Positions 1 through 7,763 are shown, numbered from the stretch's first letter. The stretch is 26,080 nucleotides of DNA from Lachnoclostridium sp. UBA3775 (GCA_002369525.1 DFFN01000100.1:1568-27647), one strand, 5' to 3'. Notes: a model not told the origin generated them from the letters alone. Numbers and translations: made by a program.

Positions 1-145
1 CAAAAGAAAGACTGATAAACAGTGGCTTTTTCGATTTAGCCACGGCTTATCAGTCAGTGCACGTCAACTATTGAAAGCGCCGTATACCGAACGGTACGTA
101 CGGTGCTGTGAGAGGACGGCGGTTAGTCACCGCCTCCTACTCGAT
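1..145 (+). mobile_element. 3' end of a group II intron (partial)
   Basis: The window starts inside the terminal part of a group II intron. Positions 10-18 (GACTGATAA) pair with 48-56 (TTATCAGTC), and inside them GTGGCT (22-27) pairs with AGCCAC (39-44), as expected for the distal stem of domain IV after the maturase stop codon. Domains V and VI follow at 76-107 and 110-142, and the intron most likely ends with the AT at 144-145, matching the usual 3' AY. The maturase/reverse transcriptase gene would lie upstream, outside the window. The element therefore sits about 100 bp upstream of the secretion operon promoter. The 3' boundary is inferred from structure; I cannot see the 5' end. Confidence 0.85.
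76..145 (+). ncRNA. Group II intron domains V and VI
   Basis: Domain V is a complete hairpin. AGCGCCGTA (76-84) pairs with TACGGTGCT (99-107) using one G-U pair. The two-base bulge CG (97-98) follows, then TACC (85-88) pairs with GGTA (93-96) around a GAAC loop. It carries the catalytic AGC triad at its base. Domain VI (110-142) is a GC-rich hairpin with an unpaired A at 139, about six bases before the predicted 3' end, which is where the branch-point adenosine belongs. This is direct structural evidence for an intact splicing core at the 3' side. Confidence 0.85.
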
Positions 146-182
146 TGCGCACTTTGTCATAGATGTTAATTACGGGAAATGA

Positions 183-260
183 TTGTCGCATTCTATTTTT
201 TGTACAAAATGCATAAAAATTAATCCAAATTTCATAAATATGTTGACACTTTGTCGCATT
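183..260 (+). repeat. 10-bp direct repeat flanking a 12-bp palindrome, candidate operator
   Basis: TTGTCGCATT occurs exactly at 183-192 and again at 251-260. The second copy lies inside the -35/-10 spacer of the promoter at 243-271. A shorter relative, ACTTTGTC, is at 151-158 and 248-255. Between the two long copies lies the perfect 12-bp palindrome TTTTGTACAAAA (198-209). This is a plausible regulator-binding arrangement for the secretion operon, but no cognate regulator gene is visible in the window. Confidence 0.45.
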
Positions 261-271
261 GTGGTTATAAT
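243..271 (+). promoter_or_regulatory. Consensus sigma-A promoter of the T7SS operon
   Basis: TTGACA at 243-248 and TATAAT at 266-271 are both perfect consensus hexamers with a 17-bp spacer. Transcription would start near 278-280, giving a leader of about 85 bases before the first gene at 366. The flanks are AT-rich. No comparable promoter was found between the following co-directional genes up to the terminator at 20203, so this may drive the whole operon. Confidence 0.85.
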
Positions 272-365
272 CAAAATGGTGGTTTTTTTACAATAATCCA
301 CTATCTGACTTTTGATGAGTGAATCATATATATGGTCTATGAGAGCAGCGGGAGGAGGTCGTCAC

Positions 366-953
366 ATGAGCTGGTCAAACCCTTCACAACAGGAAGCACA
401 GGAGGCATATGATGCCGCCAAAAAGAAATATGACAATGCGGCAGAAGAATATCTGCGCATATCAAAGCTCAGGGATCAGTATGTGGCCGATGCCAAGACA
501 CTGTTTGAAGACTATAATTCCGCTAAAGACAGGCTGAGGGATTTACAGCATCTGGAAATCAAGCTTCGAAGAGCAGCCCGGTCACTTAGTTCGGAAGAGT
601 CGGGCGTTGACCATGATATACTCCTTTTCAGGGTTGAACAGATCTCGTTTGCTGCGGAATTAAAGGAATGTATAGTATGCAGCGGGGTTAAGGAACCGGG
701 TTTTGGAAAAGCGGTTTATTCTCCGTATGTTGACTATGACGCAGATGCAAGCCGCGCAAAAGCGCTTTTGGGAGCGGAGCTTGACAGGGTAAGAGACCTG
801 ATCGACACGCTTATGAAACAGGTAAGGAATGGTTCGGGTGACTATCAGGACATGGTAAAAAAAGGATTCTCCTGTGATGACGAAATGAAGGAACACAAAA
901 AGACCATGGATCAATGTGCATTCGAAATGGAACACTATAAGAAATATCTTTAA
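366..953 (+). CDS. Coiled-coil protein, first gene of T7SS operon (unknown function)
   Basis: This 195-aa protein is almost entirely helical and charged. Heptad-like stretches at about residues 7-75 and a second helical region at about 125-195 suggest a coiled coil. It has no signal peptide, membrane segment or recognised enzyme motif. The start was set at ATG 366 because GGGAGGAGG lies at 350-358. An in-frame TTG/ATG at 312/315 has no ribosome binding site and sits close to the promoter start. It is 33 bp upstream of the large repeat protein, so a chaperone or targeting partner for that protein is a reasonable guess. No family was recognised from the sequence. Confidence 0.8.
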   Translation: MSWSNPSQQEAQEAYDAAKKKYDNAAEEYLRISKLRDQYVADAKTLFEDYNSAKDRLRDLQHLEIKLRRAARSLSSEESGVDHDILLFRVEQISFAAELKECIVCSGVKEPGFGKAVYSPYVDYDADASRAKALLGAELDRVRDLIDTLMKQVRNGSGDYQDMVKKGFSCDDEMKEHKKTMDQCAFEMEHYKKYL

Positions 954-986
954 TGACGATGCTCTGGTGAAAGCAGGTGAGAAACA

Positions 987-3920
987 GTGCGACTTGAATT
1001 TTATGCGACAGGAAGTGGAAAAAAGGCAAAGAAGAAAATAGACAGTCTTCTTGAATCCATGGTTAACCTGACAAGTTCACACAATAAAATAGTATATTCT
1101 TTCAAGTATACAAAAAGTTTGCTTGAGGATATCACTGAAGATCCGGAAAGCTCGAATACGATGCAGGAAGCAAAAGAATGCATCGAACACAGGATTCAGA
1201 GCAATGAAGAAGCTGTCAGTGAAAGAATCGATGACATCGGTAAGAGGTTTGCGAACTTTGTGGTAAACACGGTTAATACCGACAGGAGTGTTTACCAGGC
1301 CATGAAGATTCAGCAGGCCGAGTTTTACAACAGACATCCCTGGGCCGAATACCATCCTCCGAAGAAAAAGAAATGGTATCAGAAAATAGGAGATTTCTTT
1401 GTAAGTATAGGCAAGGCTATAGCAGATGGTTTTAAAGCCATCTGGAAAGGCATTAAAAAAGCCTGGCATGCCACTGTCAACTTCATAAAGAAACACTACA
1501 AGGCGATATTAAAGATCGTAGCCGGTGCAATTCTGATCGCCGGGCTGTTTGCACTGTCCGTGGTGACAGGCGGCGCGGCGGCGCCGATATTTGCCGCGGC
1601 GGCCGAGGCTGCGTTGACAGCCGCCCTGACAAGCACAGCGGCGGCGGTTGTAACAGGAATTGCACAGGGAAAATCATTCGGGGAAATATTCGACAGCGCG
1701 GGAAATGCTTTCTTCATGGGCGCCGTAACGGGTGCCATCACAGGTGCGGCAGGAAGCATCGGCGGAATTATTACCGGCGCGACCGGTTCCGCAATATTCG
1801 GCAAGGCGGCAGAAATATTGGCCGAGGGAGCCGCAAAATTCCTTGGAGAGATGCTTATACAGGGCGCGGAATATCTGGCGGAGCACGGTACATTAAGCGG
1901 ATTCTTCTCGGATTTTATCGAGAATACCGGAAAAGATATACTCGGAAGCCTTGCCGGCAGTGTGCTTGATCTTGCCGGGGACTTCATAATGGATCAGCTT
2001 GGAGAATTATATTCCGCGGCGGTGGATTATCTTTGCGATACTTCTTTCGGGCAGACGGCCATGGAGCTGTTTGACAACATAAAAGAATCGACCGCGTGGC
2101 TGTTCGGGGAGGAAGGACTTCTCGGAGCCCTCGGACTTGACAGCCTGAGCGCGATAGGAATAGATGATATAAGTGATGTCATTGAAATAATAAAAGATCC
2201 TTCGAAATTTGTGGAGAATCTTGGGGAAACAGTGCTTGGAAATCTCCTGGGCTCCGATAATATCAATGAAATCCTCGGAAACGGGCTTTCGACGCTTTCG
2301 GATGCAATAGGCCTTTCGGAGCTGTTCGATAACTTAAGCCTTGAAAGCATAGCGGACGCACTCGGACTTGACTATGAAGAACTTAAAAACCTGGGTTCTG
2401 CACTTGGCCTTGATTCGGTGGATCTTGAGAAGCTCGGCGAAGCAATAGGAATAGGAAATGCGGATCTTGAAAAGCTTGGCGAGGCGATAATCGCGGGCGA
2501 TGTCGGTAAAGTAGCCGAGGCGCTTGGAATCGGAACGCCGGATATCGCCAAGATCGGAGAGGCACTCGGAGTTGACCTCGGTGTGCTCGGCGATCTCGGA
2601 ACCGCAATTGCAAACGGCGACATTGCAAAGATCGGCGAGATCATAGGAGCCAATTCGGCTGATCTTCTGGGAATCGGAGAGGCGCTCGGAATTGATACCG
2701 GAAGCATTGCGGATCTTGCGGGAGCAATAGCAAGCGGCGATGTATCAAAGATCGCGGACGTCCTCGGCGTAGATGCAGGTCTTGCTAAAATCGGCGAAAT
2801 GCTCGGTGTTGACACGGGCGAAATAAACAGCCTTGTTTCTGCGATAGCGAGCGGAGATATCAGCAAGATTGCGGATGTCATAGGAATAGATGCGGATCTG
2901 ACGAAGCTCGGCGATATGCTCGGAGTTGATATGGGAGAAGTAAGGGGTATGATCGATGCCCTTTCAAGCGGAGATATAGGAAAGCTCGCGGACTATCTCG
3001 GAATTGACGCAAGCCTCGATAAGATAGGCGACATGCTCGGAGTTGACGCAGGCGACCTCGCAAAACTCCAGGAGGCTATTTCAAGCGGCGATATATCGAA
3101 AATCGCGGATGTGCTCGGAATGGATGTGCCCGATATCGGAAAGATCGGTGAAATGCTCGGCGTGGATACCGGCGATCTTTCGAAACTGGCGGGAGCAATA
3201 GCAAGCGGCGACATCAATCAGATAGCAAATGTAATCGGAATGGATGTACCCGATATTTCGAAGCTTGGCGAAATGCTTGGCGTGGATACCGGCGATCTTG
3301 CAAATCTTGCAAATGCGATTTCAAGCGGAGACCTTTCAAAGATAGCCGATGTGGTCGGAATGGATATTCCGGATATCACAAGCCTTGGTCAGATGCTTGG
3401 AGTGGATACGGGTGAACTCGGACGTCTTGCGGATGCGCTTACAGGAGGCGATCTTAACGGTCTGGGCGATCTTCTCGGAATCGATGCTCCGGATATTGCT
3501 AAGATCGGTGAAATGATCGGAGTAGATACCGGTGACCTTAGCAGGCTCGGAAACGCGATCGCCGAAGGAGACATTGCAAAGATCGGTTCATTGATGGGCA
3601 TTGAGATGCCAAGTGTTTCGGCACTTTCCGACCTGGCGGACTCTCTCGGACTGCCGGATCTTTCGGGTATCGGCAGTGTGCCGGATCTGCTGAGCGAGCT
3701 GGGAGGTAAGGCATCGGGAATCATCGGAGGAACGATGAATTCCATAATCGATACTTCGGGCGAAGCGTTCAGGAGCCTTTGCTCTTCCGATTTTGCAACA
3801 GCGCTGGGAAGCCAGTTAAGTTCTGTAAATGATATAAACAATGTTCTGGGAAAACTGTTCGAATCCCTTGGCGGAATGCCCGGCGCAGGATTTCCCGGTG
3901 TAAGCTTTGGAGCGATTTGA
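987..3920 (+). CDS. Large repeat protein with LXG-like head and glycine-zipper membrane region; candidate T7SS substrate
   Basis: A 977-aa protein starting at GTG 987, with AGGTGA at 975-980. Residues 1-125 are helical and of the size of LXG/WXG-type targeting domains. Residues 127-170 are Lys/Trp-rich amphipathic helices. Residues 172-275 are a Gly/Ala-rich hydrophobic, glycine-zipper-like region. Residues 484-880 hold about ten tandem 39-41-residue repeats of the type GEMLGVDTGDLxxLxxAI followed by SGDISKIADVLGMD. The tail is Gly-rich. The layout resembles T7SS-exported polymorphic toxins (head, membrane-inserting middle), but no toxin domain is recognisable at the C-terminus and no immunity-like gene follows. 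It could instead be a secreted structural or adhesive protein, or a tape-measure-like component. Export by the EssC-type ATPase encoded downstream is inferred from position. Confidence 0.85.
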   Translation: MRLEFYATGSGKKAKKKIDSLLESMVNLTSSHNKIVYSFKYTKSLLEDITEDPESSNTMQEAKECIEHRIQSNEEAVSERIDDIGKRFANFVVNTVNTDRSVYQAMKIQQAEFYNRHPWAEYHPPKKKKWYQKIGDFFVSIGKAIADGFKAIWKGIKKAWHATVNFIKKHYKAILKIVAGAILIAGLFALSVVTGGAAAPIFAAAAEAALTAALTSTAAAVVTGIAQGKSFGEIFDSAGNAFFMGAVTGAITGAAGSIGGIITGATGSAIFGKAAEILAEGAAKFLGEMLIQGAEYLAEHGTLSGFFSDFIENTGKDILGSLAGSVLDLAGDFIMDQLGELYSAAVDYLCDTSFGQTAMELFDNIKESTAWLFGEEGLLGALGLDSLSAIGIDDISDVIEIIKDPSKFVENLGETVLGNLLGSDNINEILGNGLSTLSDAIGLSELFDNLSLESIADALGLDYEELKNLGSALGLDSVDLEKLGEAIGIGNADLEKLGEAIIAGDVGKVAEALGIGTPDIAKIGEALGVDLGVLGDLGTAIANGDIAKIGEIIGANSADLLGIGEALGIDTGSIADLAGAIASGDVSKIADVLGVDAGLAKIGEMLGVDTGEINSLVSAIASGDISKIADVIGIDADLTKLGDMLGVDMGEVRGMIDALSSGDIGKLADYLGIDASLDKIGDMLGVDAGDLAKLQEAISSGDISKIADVLGMDVPDIGKIGEMLGVDTGDLSKLAGAIASGDINQIANVIGMDVPDISKLGEMLGVDTGDLANLANAISSGDLSKIADVVGMDIPDITSLGQMLGVDTGELGRLADALTGGDLNGLGDLLGIDAPDIAKIGEMIGVDTGDLSRLGNAIAEGDIAKIGSLMGIEMPSVSALSDLADSLGLPDLSGIGSVPDLLSELGGKASGIIGGTMNSIIDTSGEAFRSLCSSDFATALGSQLSSVNDINNVLGKLFESLGGMPGAGFPGVSFGAI
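2436..3626 (+). repeat. Ten tandem ~120-bp coding repeats
   Basis: Within the large gene, units of 117-123 bp encode about ten successive ~40-residue repeats, beginning at residue 484. Each starts with a GExLGVDxG motif and contains AIxSGDIxKIADVLGxD, then a linker VPDIxKI or a shortened form of it. Units six to eight are most alike, sharing LGVD(T/A)GDL and GMD(V/I)PDI, which suggests recent duplication. Two degenerate half-units precede the array (about 2361-2435). Each unit probably folds as two or three short helices joined by Gly-Asp turns, giving a solenoid. Confidence 0.9.
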
Positions 3921-3943
3921 CAATAATATAAACCAATATATAC

Positions 3944-3950
3944 GAGGTGA
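3944..3950 (+). promoter_or_regulatory. Ribosome binding site that sets the TTG start of the TPR gene
   Basis: GAGGTGA at 3944-3950 lies five bases before TTG 3956. An in-frame GTG at 3947 is part of this Shine-Dalgarno sequence itself and has no binding site of its own, so TTG 3956 is the better start. Confidence 0.7.
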
Positions 3951-3955
3951 CCAAA

Positions 3956-5584
3956 TTGGATACTAAGACCTATAAAGAAGCAATTTCAAATGCGGACATA
4001 GCTTTTTCAAATGAAAATTTTGAAAGTGCGGTTAAATGGTACGATAAGGCTCTGGAAGCTGCTCCCAAGGATGTCTATGCTCTGTCCCGCGCCGGCGCGT
4101 CCCTGGTGGCGTCCGGTAAATTCAAAAAGGCATATCACTATTTTCAGAAAGCAATAGATACCGAGCCGGGAAACGGAGACAATCTTTTCAACATGGCAAA
4201 TGCCTACTTCTTTGAAGGAGATGTCAGCAAAGCCATGGAATATTACACTCTTGCCTCCGTAAAACCCTGTTCGCCGGATGTAAGGGCAAGGATATTTTAT
4301 CAGCTTGCGCTTATGTGCACCATCAAAGAGGACTATAAGGCAGCTCTTATCAATTACCAGAAATATGAGGACCTTGACAAAACCGGGGCGGCTTCGCTCG
4401 ATATCGATATCATAACCGCAAAACTGCAGCTTTATGTGAGACTTATGGATTTTGAAAAGGCCGATATGTGTGCAGTTAAGTGGGTAGCGCTTGCGCCTTC
4501 GGAGCTCAGGGCTTATATGTCGCATTTCAATCTCCTTATGGCTGAGGAAAAATATGATGAAGCATCACAGGCTCTTGACGATGCGGTGAAATATGCAGTA
4601 ACGGATGAGGCCGGACAGTTCGCGGTGGATGTGAGCAGGGCAAATTTCTACCAGACTGCCGCAGGAAGTCCCGCAGATAAAGACGGAGACTTTAACAGTA
4701 AGGCCTACGAACTTTTGAGCGAGCTGGTGGTCAGTCCCCTCGGGGATATACGTCAGAAAAACGAGCTGATTCTTTCTCTTGCGGAGCTCTGTATCAAGCT
4801 TGACAAGCTGGATGAGGCAATTGATATGCTGACCTTGCTTGCCGAGAAACCTGAAACGGCCGAAAATGCCGGGAAAAAGGACGCAGCCCCCGAAGATAAG
4901 GCAGATCTTACAGTGGATCCCGCCGAAATCGATGCGCTTCGCGAACAGGATATGCAGAGGATGGATGCGCTGATCTCTGAAGGCGCCGTTTCCGAAGACC
5001 TGGGCGAGCTTGCAGAGGTAAACTATGACGAGAACGGCAATCCCGTGAGAGTATATCCCGAAGGAACCTTTGACGATATACCGGACGGACTGGATCCCGT
5101 GAAATTCGGTCTGCCTACTCCGGAAAAAATCGCAGAACTTGAGAAAGAGGCGGCAATCGAAAACAATGCGGAATTTAACGCAAGGGTTAATTATATGCTG
5201 CTTTCCTGTTATTCTGCGAAAAATGATTTCGAGAAGGCCTATGAATATGCGGTTAAGGTGAAAAACGGAGCTCGTGACGGTTATTATTCCTTCTTCGGAC
5301 ACTATGCCGAGGCATTTACAATGCTGCAGCTTGCAAAGGAAGGCAAGCGTTTCACGGAGAAAGAAGCTCTGGATAAATATGACAGAGAGCTTGCATATTT
5401 CAGGAACGAGACCATAAAGAGAAACGAAAACTCAAACTATGCGCTTTTGTTCAGGGCAAGGATGTATGCCGAGACCGGAAAATATGATAAGGCGGCGGAA
5501 CTTGCCGAACTGCTTGATTCGGACGATAAGGCTTTGGTGGAGAAGTACATCGAGGATTGCAGGCAAGATTCGGAAAAAAACTGA
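3956..5584 (+). CDS. Tetratricopeptide-repeat protein
   Basis: A 542-aa cytoplasmic protein. TPR-type helix pairs are clear at about residues 5-140 (for example AVKWYDKALEAAPKDVYAL, then AYHYFQKAIDTEPGN) and weaker ones run to about residue 300. A charged low-complexity linker of about 100 residues follows. At least two further helical hairpins near the C-terminus (KNDFEKAYEYAVKVKNG and TGKYDKAAELAELL) complete it. TPR proteins are scaffolds for protein-protein interaction. Its position between the repeat protein and the small WXG100-class genes suggests it handles or recruits substrates or regulators of the secretion machine. The start is TTG 3956, judged from the ribosome binding site. No enzyme domain is seen. 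Confidence 0.85.
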   Translation: MDTKTYKEAISNADIAFSNENFESAVKWYDKALEAAPKDVYALSRAGASLVASGKFKKAYHYFQKAIDTEPGNGDNLFNMANAYFFEGDVSKAMEYYTLASVKPCSPDVRARIFYQLALMCTIKEDYKAALINYQKYEDLDKTGAASLDIDIITAKLQLYVRLMDFEKADMCAVKWVALAPSELRAYMSHFNLLMAEEKYDEASQALDDAVKYAVTDEAGQFAVDVSRANFYQTAAGSPADKDGDFNSKAYELLSELVVSPLGDIRQKNELILSLAELCIKLDKLDEAIDMLTLLAEKPETAENAGKKDAAPEDKADLTVDPAEIDALREQDMQRMDALISEGAVSEDLGELAEVNYDENGNPVRVYPEGTFDDIPDGLDPVKFGLPTPEKIAELEKEAAIENNAEFNARVNYMLLSCYSAKNDFEKAYEYAVKVKNGARDGYYSFFGHYAEAFTMLQLAKEGKRFTEKEALDKYDRELAYFRNETIKRNENSNYALLFRARMYAETGKYDKAAELAELLDSDDKALVEKYIEDCRQDSEKN

Positions 5585-5601
5585 CGGCGGGAGGTGTTTA
5601 A

Positions 5602-5943
5602 ATGAGTGGAATAGGAGACATTACCGCATTAAGCAACATAAAAAAGGACATTATAATCGACGAAGAAGCTTTTTCCAGATCTGTGGAACAGTTTCATGAA
5701 CTCATCAGCGATATCTATAAGCTGCACAAGGATGTGGGCGACATGCTGACAATCCTTATCCGAGGTTATGATACTCCTGCCGGGAGAAAATTTATAAATG
5801 CATGCAGGATTTTTGTTCTTGAACCTCTTATCGAGCAGGAAATAGTAATAGAACAGGTGATAAAAAACCTCGAGCTTGCCAAAAACGGATACCAGAGTGT
5901 ATTTGAAGAATACCGGCAGCTGATTGATTATATGTCGGAATAA
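5602..5943 (+). CDS. Small helical WXG100-like protein
   Basis: A 113-aa protein of two long helices joined by a turn at GYDTPAG (residues 55-61), which takes the place of the W-x-G turn of WXG100 proteins. The spacing, about 55 residues on each side, fits the family hairpin, and the PAGRKF run after the turn resembles the residues that follow WXG in relatives. No signal peptide is present. GGGAGGTG precedes ATG 5602 at good spacing, 17 bp after the TPR gene. It is probably a secreted or heterodimer-forming partner in the T7SS. Family membership is judged from size, hairpin and context only. Confidence 0.6.
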   Translation: MSGIGDITALSNIKKDIIIDEEAFSRSVEQFHELISDIYKLHKDVGDMLTILIRGYDTPAGRKFINACRIFVLEPLIEQEIVIEQVIKNLELAKNGYQSVFEEYRQLIDYMSE

Positions 5944-5954
5944 AATGAAAAACG

Positions 5955-5970
5955 GTCTGCGGAGGCAGAC
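5955..5970 (+). promoter_or_regulatory. Small intergenic hairpin before the WXG100 pair
   Basis: GTCTGC (5955-5960), loop GGAG, GCAGAC (5965-5970): a perfect 6-bp stem in the 61-bp gap before the WXG100 genes. No T-run follows, so it is not a terminator. It could stabilise a processed mRNA 5' end and raise expression of the two downstream small genes. This role is inferred. Confidence 0.35.
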
Positions 5971-6004
5971 ATGAAGATATTTAATTTGAAAGGAGCATCT
6001 AATC

Positions 6005-6334
6005 ATGGCATCAATTCTTAGCAGCGCGATAATAGTTAACGCAAAAGCAAGCGTAACGACCTATCAGACTACTGTACAGGGACTTTATGATGAGCTCAAC
6101 ACCATCGTAAGCCAGCTTACAGCATCAAACTTTTTGGGAGATGCATCAGACGGTTTTGTTGAATTTTTCAAAACCAAGGCAACTCCCGCATTAGTTGACA
6201 ATCTGATCGCACCCGAGCAGTCACTTGCCGCAGGCATTAACAATATGCTTGAGAGCATAAAGACCCAGCTGCTCGATACAGTCGATCCCCAGCTTGGAGA
6301 GATCAACCGCGATCCTACCAAGGCACAGTCATAA
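6005..6334 (+). CDS. WXG100-family T7SS substrate (FLG variant)
   Basis: A 109-aa helical hairpin with the turn SNFLGDASDGF, where FLG (residues 43-45) replaces W-x-G. Gly45 and the following residues (DASDGFVEFF) match the family pattern. The C-terminus LGEINRDP shares a motif with the WXG100 protein at 12444 (LGEFNRNP), suggesting a common export signal. GAAAGGAG lies upstream of ATG 6005. WXG100 proteins are exported as folded helical dimers by the EssC/EccC ATPase. Pairing with the product of the next gene is likely because the two are adjacent. Confidence 0.8.
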   Translation: MASILSSAIIVNAKASVTTYQTTVQGLYDELNTIVSQLTASNFLGDASDGFVEFFKTKATPALVDNLIAPEQSLAAGINNMLESIKTQLLDTVDPQLGEINRDPTKAQS

Positions 6335-6363
6335 TTTATACCGGAGAAAAGGAGTAAAAAGCT

Positions 6364-6669
6364 ATGGCAGATATAGTTTACAGATTTGATGAAATGAGAG
6401 CGGCGGTTGCAAAGATTGAAGATATTGCGGCCAGATATAAGAGCGCTGCGGCAACTTTCCAGAAGGATTTTGCCGATGCGGTTTCGGGATGGGAAGGAGC
6501 CAGCAAGGACAAAATGCTTGCATTTATCTCAGGTCCCGTTAATGAATATATGGATTCTACTGCGCCTTCTATAGTTTCGGCGCTTGCAGCACTCCTTTCG
6601 GCCGATGCCGAGCAGATGGAAAAGGCAGACCAGTCTATTGCGGACAATATTCCCGATAGGCTGATGTAA
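6364..6669 (+). CDS. WXG100-family T7SS substrate (WEG)
   Basis: A 101-aa protein of classical WXG100 length. Helix one is followed by SGWEGASKDKM, with W43-E44-G45 as the signature turn, then a second helix. Near the C-terminus EKADQSIADNIP resembles EKTDKSLGEFNRNP of the 12444 protein, so EK-x-D-x-S is shared. It is 29 bp downstream of the FLG-type gene and probably forms a heterodimer with it, like EsxA/EsxB pairs. There is no signal peptide, as expected for T7SS export. Confidence 0.88.
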   Translation: MADIVYRFDEMRAAVAKIEDIAARYKSAAATFQKDFADAVSGWEGASKDKMLAFISGPVNEYMDSTAPSIVSALAALLSADAEQMEKADQSIADNIPDRLM

Positions 6670-6700
6670 AGGGAGCAACGAGTTACAAGGTGAGGTGCTT

Positions 6701-7717
6701 ATGGAAAACGAGCAGGATATGCTTTATGATATGAATATTGAAAAGGCTAAGGCTCTGTTTGAATATGAGATGACCTCTGTACTGCTGGCCGAAAAAGAAG
6801 CAGACGAAAAGGCAAAAGAGCGCATCAGGCAGTATATGGAAATGGAGATTGACAAGCCGGAGCTTTCATATACCGCTCCGGAAGTCGGGTCCGTGGAAGT
6901 AGATTTAAAGCTTGGGGCGGAGCCTGCCGCCATGCCTGATTTTTCGATACCGCAGATAACGGCAGAGGCAGACGGACTGCCTGCGGTAGCAAAAACCCAA
7001 GCCTTTGTTCCGCCCACGTTTTCGGAGCAGGCAGAAATAAGGGACGAAATTCAGGTTCCGGGACCTGCGCTCGATGCATCCGGGGGATTTTCCGCGGAAG
7101 AACTGTTTTCGTTTTCGAGGAAAACAGAGGCTGAGCCTTTGAAGAATGAGGATCTTCTTGATTTGGAAATGCTCGGAGCAGGGCTTAAGGGCGCACGGAT
7201 TCAGGCTGATATGAAGGCTCTTTCGGATCTTGCTGCGGATATTTCACTGTCCGGGCCTGCGGCCGGTATTCCGGAAAGAATGAATACAAAAGTAGTCTTT
7301 TCGACGGGGGAAATTAAGCCGCCTGAGGCTGATATCTGTCTTCCGTCAGTCACGGAGACATCTTTCGTATTTGAGCCGGTTCAAACAGAGGTCTCTTTGG
7401 GTGAAATATCGGTTTCGGACAATAAGACAATGCCGGAGTTTATTCCGGCAACCGGATTTGCCCGGGAAAAAACGCTGCCGAAAGAAACGGCCGAAATTAG
7501 TGTTCCGGACTTCAGAAATACGGAATTTGAGCTTCCGCCCGTAAAAAAAGCAGAGTTTTTTGTGGATTATAAGCCTGCGGTGCCCGTTGATTTTGAGTTT
7601 GTGAAACCCGTGGAGAAAAAAATCAATGTGCCGGAGTATCCCGATGTGCCGGAAGCGCCGGATATTTCTGCTTATGTTGATGATATAATGGAAACACTCA
7701 GGTCCGATCTGGCCTGA
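6701..7717 (+). CDS. Acidic Pro/Glu-rich T7SS-operon protein of unknown function
   Basis: A 338-aa acidic protein. Residues 1-50 form a charged helix. The rest is rich in Pro, Glu, Val and Phe with recurring short phrases such as PDF, PEF and ELPPV, ending in a helix (DISAYVDDIMETLRSDL). It looks largely extended or disordered, with no Cys-rich, membrane or enzymatic motifs. The start ATG 6701 is preferred: AAGGTGA at 6687-6693 gives spacing of seven, whereas an in-frame GTG at 6695 adjoins that binding site. Its place between the WXG100 genes and the ATPase suggests a docking or coupling protein. I do not recognise a family. Confidence 0.8.
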   Translation: MENEQDMLYDMNIEKAKALFEYEMTSVLLAEKEADEKAKERIRQYMEMEIDKPELSYTAPEVGSVEVDLKLGAEPAAMPDFSIPQITAEADGLPAVAKTQAFVPPTFSEQAEIRDEIQVPGPALDASGGFSAEELFSFSRKTEAEPLKNEDLLDLEMLGAGLKGARIQADMKALSDLAADISLSGPAAGIPERMNTKVVFSTGEIKPPEADICLPSVTETSFVFEPVQTEVSLGEISVSDNKTMPEFIPATGFAREKTLPKETAEISVPDFRNTEFELPPVKKAEFFVDYKPAVPVDFEFVKPVEKKINVPEYPDVPEAPDISAYVDDIMETLRSDLA

Positions 7718-7763
7718 CAGGTTCATGGGAAACAAGAAATATAAAGACAGATAGGATGAGCAT

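Noticed and set aside
2436..3626. CRISPR-like periodic repeat.
   Set aside because: The period is about 120 bp with no identical short repeats or unique spacers; it is an in-frame coding repeat.
2372..3841. Long open frames on the minus strand across the repeat gene (2372-2881, 2993-3217, 3389-3841).
   Set aside because: They mirror the regular codon pattern of the plus-strand repeats, are Ser/Pro/Ile-rich low-complexity translations, and lack ribosome binding sites.
3630..3920. C-terminal toxin domain on the large repeat protein.
   Set aside because: The tail is Gly/Ser/Leu-rich without catalytic motif, Cys/His cluster or downstream immunity gene, so no toxin activity can be supported.
3947..3949. 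GTG 3947 as start of the TPR gene (also GTG 6695, GTG 13534 and GTG 17116 in other genes).
   Set aside because: Each of these GTG codons lies within or directly beside the Shine-Dalgarno sequence that serves the start codon just downstream.
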